DNA from: Bettongia penicillata ogilbyi
Taxonomy: Eukaryota; Chordata; Mammalia; Diprotodontia; Potoroidae
Direction of reading: 5' to 3'
DNA: 64,000 bases
Assembly (NCBI GenBank): GCA_023548195.1
Contig: JAJHZJ010000082.1
Location: forward strand, 496,001 to 560,000
A program made the translations under genes and the position numbers. The notes beneath the pieces are model-generated. The model ran no database searches, was not told where the DNA came from, and was given only the letters and a program-made list of their open reading frames with translations. The stretch's first letter is position 1; each line of letters opens with the position of its first letter. This document shows, piece by piece, positions 56,081-64,000 of the stretch.

Positions 56081-56402
56081 TGTGTGTGTGTGTGTGTTCA
56101 TCCTTCGTTGCCAAAGAAGACCATGCCATCAGAGAAATAATGACATGACTTGCACTTGACTTTGTTTTGAGTGAGGGAGGGCTGCGCAGGTCACCAGCCT
56201 CGCTTCTCCTCCAGAGCCATCTGAATCCAGTGACCAGATATTCTTCAGGATGACTGAAGATGACCCAGGATGAGGCAATTGGGGTTAAATGACCTGCCCA
56301 AGGTCACACAGCTAGTGAGTGTCAAGTGTCTGAGGTGAGATTTGAACTGAGGTCCTCCTGACTCCTGCACTGGTGCTCTATCCACTGCATCACCTAGCTG
56401 CC
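56081..56402 (-). mobile_element. SINE type A, complete, minus strand
   Basis: The best-preserved type A copy: (TG)n at 56081-56097, tail, body, core 'cccaaggtcacacagctagt' and the whole head 'ctgcatcacctagctgccc'. Exact 12 bp duplication 'ccccaaagctaa' at 56069-56080 and 56403-56414. Confidence 0.95.
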
Positions 56403-57084
56403 CCCCAAAGCTAAAAGCCCCGCATGAAACCATAGACCTCAAGGGGTCTGTGTTGTGGCCTACCCATTCCCCACTCTAAATTCCAGCCCTTTGTGACTGT
56501 TGTGTATAAACTTCTAGAGCTCCATTTCATTCCAAGTTATTAAATTTCTACAGTGCATGGGGTACTGTACTAGGTCCTGGGAGCCCCCAAAGTACTTCCA
56601 ATCTAAAGAGTGCTAAGCAAACAGGAATCATTATATGTTAGAAAATATTTAAATGCCTAAGGGATATTAAATAACATGGTCTGAGGTGACAGATTCCCAT
56701 CATCCTTCAGGAGGAAGGGAATCACTGCTGCTGGTGGGGAGGGTGAAGTCAGGGTAGACTTCAAGTAGAACAAGGCACCTTAACTAGTCCTTGAAGGAGG
56801 GAAAGGATGTCAGTAAGGGCAGGAGACTGAGTTCATTCCAGACATGCGGTACCATATGCCCAAAAGATCCAAGTCAGGAGAGGGCAGGCAGCTGAGAGGG
56901 TAGGAACAATGAGTCATCTAGTTCCAATGCAATGTAGAGTATAGGAAAAATAACAATGTCAGATAGGTTGGAGTCATATTGGAACAGACCTTGAGGCTAA
57001 ATAGTTTGAACTTTATCCTACAGCCGGGAAATATGCTGAAGCCAGCTCACAAAGACTGGGAAAGCTGCTTGTTAAATTTCTCTT

Positions 57085-57240
57085 GGGAGAATTTGCACTT
57101 TGGAAATTGGCAAATTCTACACATCAGGGCCTGATTTATTGTTTTGCTGATTGTCTAAACTTAGAAAAGTGATGTATAAAATGTTAATAAAGCAGATTTA
57201 AAGTATGCCCTATTTAGAGTATCAGTTATGAAACATTTAC
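57085..57240 (+). mobile_element. unknown repeat X, copy 2
   Basis: 'tttggaaattggcaaattct', 'catcagggcctgatttattg', 'gattgtctaaacttag' and 'atgttaataaagc', in the same order as 52290-52450. Confidence 0.55.
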
Positions 57241-57480
57241 TACTTCTATAACTTTAATGCTTCTAAAGTACCATACAGGCATTATCTCATCTGATCTTCC
57301 CAATAACCTTGGGAGGTAAGTGCAATTATTATTACGTTCCCCTCTTTCCAGATGAAGGCCAGAGAGATGAAGTGATTTTCCTAGTTACATAGCCAGCAGA
57401 TGCCTGAAGCAGGATTCAAACTGAAGTCTTCTTGATTCCAAATCCAGCACTCTATCTATTCACTCCATTCAGCTGCTTCC
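57241..57480 (-). mobile_element. MIR-type SINE
   Basis: 'cattatctcatctgatcttc', 'taaccttgggaggtaagtgc' and 'gcactctatctattcactcc'. Confidence 0.75.
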
Positions 57481-58399
57481 TTGGGACTTAGAAATGCTAC
57501 CTCATACCATCTGTGTAGTGGAAGGATAGGAGAGGAGGACGCTTGAGGCAGAGAAGCAATCAAGACAGGCAGACATTACAATAATCAAGGCAAGAGGCAA
57601 TGAGGGAGTCTACTGGAGTTGTGGCAGTGGACGAGAAATAAACATATTATAAACACTAGAGATAATCAATAGGATTTAACAACTGGTTAGATGTAGGAGG
57701 CAAGGTGGAGGGAAGAGTCAAATGACAGAGGTTTCCAGCCTGGATGTGTGGGAAAATGGCAGAAAGAGTAGGTTTGGGAGGGAAGATGATGAATTTAATT
57801 TTGGACATGTTGCATCTGGGATGTCAGTGACTTATCATGGTGAAGATGTCAGTTGGAAGTAGGGGATTTGAGCTCAGAGGTGAGTTAAGAGTCTAAAGAA
57901 ATCAATTTGGGAGTCATCTGTAAAACAGTGATATTTGAAATCATGTCAATGGATGAAACTGCCCAGGAAGAGCATAAGAGAGGACAGAGGAAAGAGGATG
58001 GTTTGGGAATGGGGGAGATTCTCATTTTTAAAGAGTAGGGGAAGTAGGAGGAACCAGTAAAGGAAGCCAAGAGAGATCGAGAACCAATCGAAATTAAGGG
58101 AGGGGAGAGTATCAAAATTAGCAATATCAAGTGCTGAAGAAAAGTCAAGGAAGTAGAAGACCAAGGTCAGTGGAATCGACCATAAGGAGGGGACTGGTTA
58201 TGTTGAGATAACTCTTGAGAAAGAGTAGTGGGGATGGAAGCCAGATTGCAAGGGGCTTGTCAGACCAAGTAGGATTCTCAGAGGCAGAGGGAAGACTGAA
58301 GTTAGGGTTGGGGGTGGGTAAGAGAGACAAAAGAACAAAAACTGTCAAACCGGTCATGGGTCTCATGGATTTATCAATTGTTCCTCTTCTGCTCGAGAT

Positions 58400-58870
58400 A
58401 CTATAAGAGCTCTCCATTATTTGCCACCTTTTCAAGACCTTTCAGTCTAGCACTACCCAATCTCTTCAGCCTCATTTCCCCATTACCCATCAGTATACCA
58501 TCTTCTCCAGCCAGGCCTTTCTCCAATTTAACATTCTTTTCATCAGCGTTTTTCATGCTGTTTGTCCTACCTGAGTTTGTACCTTCTTCACCCTCTACCT
58601 ATTCAAATCTGATCCATCCTTCAAAATCCAGTCCAAGGCTCAGCCTCTCCAGGAAGCCTACCTTCACCGTTCTAGGCTCCACTCACTCATCTTGCCGTTC
58701 TCTGAATTCTTATTGCATTTGTAGTGTGAAGCACAGGTTAGCCTTTGATTTCTCTCTAATTGTTTCCTGTGTGTTGGTTCTGTCTCCCTAGGGAAACTCT
58801 GAGTTCCTTGAAGCTGGGAGGTAGGGTGGAGAGAGACCTGTCTCAATCTTTTTGTCATCTTCATGGAATC
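58400..58870 (+). mobile_element. L2 LINE 3' end, diverged
   Basis: 'ctctccaggaagcctacctt' and 'ctctgagttccttgaagctg' are L2 3' UTR words; the 137-residue frame over it is a by-product. Confidence 0.5.
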
Positions 58871-59835
58871 TAGCCCTGAGTCTATTGCAAAGTTCTTGTT
58901 CCCATCTCAGTCTGTTTCTGCTCTAGTTACTCACTCAAAAATTCCTCAGCCATTGAATCATAAATGGAGTCTATAAGAAAAAACAGCAAAATATCAAGGC
59001 CAAGGTCAGAGAAGCATAGCTGCGCTGTTTACTCACAGGGCCAAGAGTGGGCCTGTGGGCTATGGTTGTAGGTAGTCAAGGAGGGGAGGTTAAGGATGGC
59101 ATGAAGCTTCAGAAACTTCTTTTCCAAGGCTTCCTCCTCTACCTGATTTGAGCCAGGGCTCTGCTCAAGGCATCCATTTCTCTCATTCTCAGAATGCCAT
59201 AAAATTATAGGAGTGGAAGGGATATTACAGAGAAGAGGAAGATAATCAGAAAATGTGTTATTCTATTTTTTTTAGTATAGAGAATTCTGGTATGATGTAT
59301 CGCCAAGGCAATATTCATAGCACTGGTGACTATGAATATGCCAGCATAATTCTCAGTCCCAAAGTATAAAAGACTCTCCATATAGAAGGCAGAAGAAAAG
59401 CATTTATTTAAGCACCAGAAAGTCAAATCTGTCATGATGACCAAGAAGTTAATAAACATGATCACAGCAGGGGGCAAAGTCATTCTCAAACCTCCCCTCC
59501 CTCAGCCAGGGTTTCTCAACTATCAACTGTCACAATGTATCAGTTGGGCCTGTGTCAGCTAACCTGTGTCAGCAGACCTGTATTCTTACCCCTCCCCCCC
59601 CCCCACCTGACCCCACTCACTCACTTCCTCCTGGTTCTGCTCCACCCTTCCTGTTCCGCCTCTTCAGCAAGCTCCTCCCACCACATGTGACTCAGGCTTC
59701 CAGGGGATCCAAGCAAATCTGATGCAGGAAACTTTTCTATAACATACTCAACAAGTTTCACTTCTACTTGAGCACTTCCATTGATGGGAAACTCACTGCC
59801 TTCCATATATCTCTTGAATATTCTCCCCTCCCCTC
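58871..59835. other. no recognised gene
   Basis: A 94-residue hydrophobic frame on the minus strand (59205-59489) has no recognisable homology. Its strand holds 'aataaatgcttttc' (about 59398), so an unidentified repeat end is a fair alternative. A C run lies at 59587-59605. Confidence 0.35.
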
Positions 59836-60027
59836 TGATGATGTCACCACCTGGTGCAAGTCCTCATCTCCTTACCTCTAGACTACTGTGGTAGCCTGCT
59901 TCTTAGTCTGTCCGCCACAAGTCTCTCCCCACTCCGGTTCACCCTTTATTCAGCAACTAAAGCAATTTTTCTAAAGCACAAGTCTGACCATGTGTCCCCC
60001 AACTCAACAAACTCTAAGACCTCCAGG

Positions 60028-60324
60028 GGAGTCATTCCCTGACTACTTCTTAAGAGGTCTGGTTCACTGAGTGGGCATGACCTCCCTCTAAGTGAGTACC
60101 TGAAAAGGCCAGCCTTAAAAGGCCAAGGTCTGCCATTGCATCCTGAGCAATCTCCAGTTGTCCTGATGAACATCTGGTCACTGGATCCAGATGGCTCAGG
60201 AGAATAAAGTGAGATTGGTGACCTGCACAGCCCTCCCTCACTCAAAACAAAGTCAAGTGCAAGTCATGTCATCATTTCTCTGATTTCATGGTCTACTTTG
60301 AAAAGGAAGGACCAACACAACGAT
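60028..60324 (+). mobile_element. SINE type C, plus strand
   Basis: Head region 'ctgagtgggcatgacctccc', middle 'gccaaggtctgccattgcat', then the same 3' half as type A ('cacagccctccctcactcaa') and the tail 'atggtctactttgaaaagga'. Flanked by 'gacctccagg' at 60018-60027 and 60325-60334. Confidence 0.8.
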
Positions 60325-60604
60325 GACCTCCAGGATCAAATACTCTGTAATACAGACTCCTTTATAAACTAACCTCACTCCCATCCCCTCCCCCCTTTCA
60401 ATCTTCTTACTTCTCACACCCTATCATGGTACTTTTCAGTTCAGTGATACTGGCTTCTTTGCTGATCCATGAATAAAACACTCCATCTCTTAGCTCCAGG
60501 TACTTTCATTGTTTTCCTCCATGCCTTGAATGCTCTCCTTCCCAATCTCCTCTTACTGGTTTCCCTGGCTTCCTTCAAGCCCCAGCTAAAATCATATGTG
60601 TGTA

Positions 60605-60738
<134 letters not shown>

Positions 60739-60870
60739 GTGTCTCCCCCATTAGATTGTGAACTTCTTCAGGGCAGAGACTGACTTTTGTTTTCTATCCC
60801 CAGTGCCTAGAACAGTGACAGACTACCTACTAGTAGGTAATACTTACTGACTAATGAACTAACATAGAGT

Positions 60871-61570
60871 TCTCCATGTCACCATGATGGGATACAGACT
60901 CTAGGAACCCCCTTGAACTCTCCTTGAATCTTTCCACTTAATCAGACTTTTCAGGACCAAATGTGTTATCCTTAATCTACCCTAGCCCTCCATTGTCTGT
61001 TATCTCCCAGTTGCTTCCAGCTGTTTCCCATCCTAGATCACCTCAAAATCCCACTTTCTTGGTTCTAATTTCTAGTCATCCCAGTCCCATTAAGATCCTC
61101 CTTAGAGTCCTCCTGAAGACCTTCCCTAAACTCCTCCTCCCATCACCCCAGACTACTAGACTACCCCTAAATCCCTCCTACAGTCTTTCTATATATAAGA
61201 TCTTTCTTGTCTCCATGAAGGTGCTTGGACTCAATTCTATCTGGCCCGTTGTCAACACAAGCATCACAAATGGATAGGATTCTTAAGAGTCAACCCAATA
61301 TGGGGAATCTTTGATAATCTTGTTTTACTTTTGCTGAAAGAAGGCTTGGGTCAAATTCATTCAGGCAGTGCCAGTATTTTGGGGTCACAAGCACCCCAAA
61401 CATCAACATTATGGTTCCCTGACCTCAACAGAGAACTCAGAACCACAAAGTAAAGGCCTTGGTACCAGACTGGATATGGGGTGGGAGTGGGGGAAAGTGA
61501 AATACAGCCAGGAGTACAGGATAACATATCATGAACTCGGGGGAACTGGTAGGGTGGTGGTATTCTCTAA
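60871..61570. other. no recognised gene
   Basis: Pyrimidine-rich with a 104-residue chance frame (60963-61277); no repeat name. Confidence 0.4.
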
Positions 61571-61574
61571 AGCG

Positions 61575-61650
61575 ATAGAAATACAAATATTCAAGGCAGT
61601 TCCAGACTTTAAAGAGTTTACATTCTAATGGGGAAGGCAATCCATATAGG
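61575..61650 (+). mobile_element. ancient unnamed repeat, short piece
   Basis: 'gttccagactttaaagagtt' and 'acattctaatggggaagg'. Confidence 0.5.
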
Positions 61651-61999
61651 GGTGTGGTAGTTAGGGAGGAGAGTTTTGGCCCCGGAAAGTCAGAGGGATG
61701 GTTATTGGTAACAGGATAATTTGTTGACATGTGCTTTCCAGGAACGGTAGTATTGATTTGATGACTATTTTCAGAACTAGGGTTGGAAAGGGACATGTGG
61801 GGGTGGGAGGGGTATGTACACAGCAACATGGCATGAAGATTACTGGGAAATAGTGTGAATATTCCCTTTTAAGAAGCCCCAGAGTGGACAGGAGCTGGAT
61901 ACATGTGATTTACCCACAGTTCCTTGCAGGCAGGGCCATTGCCATTTTTCTATCCTCAGTAACCAGTACATGGGGGGAGGTGACACTTATTAAATGCAA

Positions 62000-62110
62000 C
62001 ATTTTCCTAATATCCCTTCTTTGTTATCACATTTCTGCCACCCACTGTCTGACTTTGGATATATCACTGAACTTATTTCTTTATCTGTAAAATGTAGGGG
62101 TCAGACAGGA
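62000..62110 (+). mobile_element. MIR-type SINE
   Basis: 'ctgactttggatatatcact' and 'tatctgtaaaatgtaggggt'. Confidence 0.55.
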
Positions 62111-62189
62111 AGTAGAATTTATGATAGTAATTCCCTCTATTTTTCACTGGGCAGAATCCCTCTGGAATATCCTGTTGGATTCTGGACAT

Positions 62190-62440
62190 TTTATAGGAAG
62201 GACGTTGACAAGCTGGAGCAAGTGGAGAAAGAAGACGAGCACTAGGGTCCTATCATATTGTAAATGGCTTATAGGAGATAAGGCTATTTGGCCTGTAAAA
62301 GTAAAGGTTCAGGTGAGCCATTGGCTGTCTTCGTGTATTTAAAGGCATGGCAAAGAGTGAATAGACATGTTCTGTTATGTCCTAGAAGAGAAAACTAGGA
62401 CATAGGGGTAGAAGTCCTCTCCAACTTCTGAGGTCCCCTT
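62190..62440 (+). mobile_element. L3/CR1 fragment
   Basis: 'aggaaggacgttgacaagct' and 'aaagagtgaatagacatgtt' are L3 words, and 'gagaaaactaggacatagg' follows. Confidence 0.6.
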
Positions 62441-62569
62441 GGATTTGATTAAATGGTATGTAAGGCAGTATCTAACAGTATGTAAGCTTAGAGCGTTAGG
62501 CTTAGAAACAGAGATGCCTTTTGTTAAAGAGGGGAACTGAGCTTGAAGTTCAGGTTAAAGGTTCCACAA

Positions 62570-62910
62570 AACAGGTAAGGAGGGAGAGCACTTCAGGCAT
62601 GAGGTGAAGGGGACCAGGCGGAATCACTCGTGCAAAGGCATAGGAGTGGGAAATAAACTGTTGTCATCTTGGTTTTGCGGACATCAAATAGATCAGTGAC
62701 TGAGATGCACAGCATTTTCTTCTATGTACAGGCAACAGTGAGCCACAGGAACTTCTTGAGAAGAGGAGTGACATGACCAGACTTGGGCTTTAGGAATATT
62801 CATTGGGCAGATGTGTGGAGGATAGATAAGAAAGGGGAAAGGATGGATTCTGGGAGACCAGTGAGGAGGCTATCGCAACAATCCATTCAAGAGATGATAT
62901 GGGCCTAGGG
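62570..62910 (+). mobile_element. ancient unnamed repeat, middle part
   Basis: 'gagagcacttcaggcatgag', 'gaggagtgacatgaccagac' and 'ggaggctatcgcaacaatcc' match 33725 and 31070 copies. Confidence 0.6.
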
Positions 62911-64000
62911 TTAAGAGTTGTATGAATGGCCTTAAAAATGTATCATAAAAAGTCAAGTTAAAAAGTATTTGTCAGTGTTCTTCACTTTTGTTTTGAGCCC
63001 GAGGACACTGCTTACCTTGCCCAATACTAGTCCTGGCTTTGATTCCAGGTGTAAACAACAGCAACACATACATTCATGGGGAAAAAAAGCTAACAATACC
63101 ACACATCGTATAGTTGTGCTCAATGGTGGTACAGGCAAAGGCAATTAGGGCTACAGAGAAATGAGAGATGTCTATGGATAGGTTGGTCAAGGAAAACTTT
63201 GAAGATAGTGAATTTGAAAGATGGTTAGGCTTTGGAGAAGTTGACAGCTTGTTAATTTCTCTGAAAATGCCAACTTTGAATATGTGTTCAGGACACCTGC
63301 CCTAATAAGAAGCCCTAAACTGAAGCTGAGAACATAAAAAGAAAAGCTTTACTAGAATCAGACAACATAGTCTTTAAAGTTCCCTTTACTTTGCTTGAAG
63401 AGTGTTTATTTAAAGAAAATCATCATTGTTTGCTCAAAAGCAATGGCTCCAGCTGGGGTGTGGAATTATCAGTGAAAGCTGGGGCTTTAATCAGTTGCAG
63501 AGTTAGGTGACTCAAACCCATTCTCTTTTCCCCTTCAAGAGCAGGATAGGGAATGTTCCAGCTCCAACATGAGGGGAGGAGGGAAACTTGCTACTGTCCC
63601 TGGAAAGTTCTCCCAGAAATGATTAGGTTGGGTTTGAGGTGGGAGCGTATGGAAAGGGGGAAGGTTTCATTGGTGATATGGTCATGGGATGTCACTCATG
63701 AATGACATTTTAGGATAAAGCCCTCTCCAGGCTCAGCTGAATGGGACAAAAAGGAGATAGGACTATGGGTGACAGTAACATCTGCACAGGGCCTAATGCC
63801 TAATGCCCAAAGCCCAAAGTAGCAAGATTCTGGTCCTTAATTTTTAGTTATTTGTGATCTGTCTTGTCTGAACTAGATGGTCAGATCCTTAAGAGTGAGG
63901 AATGCTTTCCCCTCCCTCCCCCCGCTTTCCTGGGAATCCTCATCCCAGTGCGTAATTCAGGGCCAAATAGGATATTAGTATTCAGAGAATATTAAGAGAC
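62911..64000. other. no recognised gene; weak L2 at the end
   Basis: 63880-63990 may be an L2 tail ('agatccttaagagtgaggaa'). The rest is plain. Confidence 0.35.

Larger units (their letters stand above)
56530..58300 (+). mobile_element. ancient unnamed repeat, longest copy, with insertions
   Basis: 56530-57060 covers the 5' half ('taggtcctgggagcccccaa', 'gagttcattccagacatgcg', 'tagtttgaactttatcctac'). 57490-58260 covers the 3' half ('cattacaataatcaaggcaa', 'aattttggacatgttgcatc', 'gaagccagattgcaaggggc'). Repeat X (57085-57240) and a minus MIR (57240-57480) lie between. No ORF. It is old, long and compositionally purine-rich. Confidence 0.6.

Noticed and set aside
58378..58791. 137-residue Ser/Pro-rich plus frame
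   Set aside because: It lies in a diverged L2 3' end rich in pyrimidines.
59205..59489. 94-residue hydrophobic minus-strand frame
   Set aside because: No homology recognised; a poly-A signal-like word on the same strand suggests a repeat end instead.

Overview
This is a eukaryotic, gene-free window packed with interspersed repeats; I see no protein-coding exon, structural RNA gene or CRISPR-like structure that I can support. The repeat content points to a marsupial. There are many tRNA-headed CORE-type SINEs, three related SINE types that appear to share parts, marsupial-style L1 3' ends, a half-L1 (HAL1) element, L3/CR1 and L2 LINEs that are still readable, and an RTE element. I do not see the common opossum SINE tail, so an Australian marsupial is the better guess; the species cannot be fixed from sequence alone.

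Layout. 1-5.9 kb: MIR-type SINEs, a hAT-like MITE, a possible solo LTR, two L3 3' ends and a 5'-truncated L1 on the plus strand. 5.9-7.6 kb: an L2 split by a young SINE. 8.2-9.8 kb: a (GA)n tract, then a 1.5 kb L3/CR1 fragment. 10.8-14.2 kb: SINEs and L1 tails. 14.2-16.85 kb: a full-length minus-strand HAL1 with a 15 bp target-site duplication, the best-preserved element here. 17-19 kb: an L3 split by L1 tails. 20-35 kb: SINEs, fragments of one long unnamed ancient repeat, an L1 inserted in a MIR with a 16 bp duplication, and a 300 bp AT-rich single-copy stretch (27.85-28.17 kb) that could be regulatory. 35.5-38.1 kb: a three-level stack of SINE in RTE in L2. 39.8-40.2 kb: a probable solo LTR. 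41.0-41.8 kb: a SINE interrupted by two other SINEs. 45.8-46.9 kb: a 1.1 kb all-purine tract with a 156 bp higher-order period. 52-54.5 kb: an L2 fragment with a close inverted copy 530 bp away. 56-64 kb: more of the ancient repeat, L2, a pure (AT)31 tract, L3 and a young SINE.

The elements relate to one another mainly as parasites and hosts. The RTE 3' end resembles the tails of two SINE types, which suggests RTE enzymes moved those SINEs. HAL1 carries only ORF1 and would have needed L1 enzymes. The nesting gives a relative age order: MIR, L2, L3 and the ancient repeat are oldest, then RTE, L1 and the B-type SINEs, then the A-type SINEs and HAL1. SINE labels A, B and C are mine, for use inside this window. 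Repeat boundaries without a stated duplication are by eye and may be off by tens of bases.
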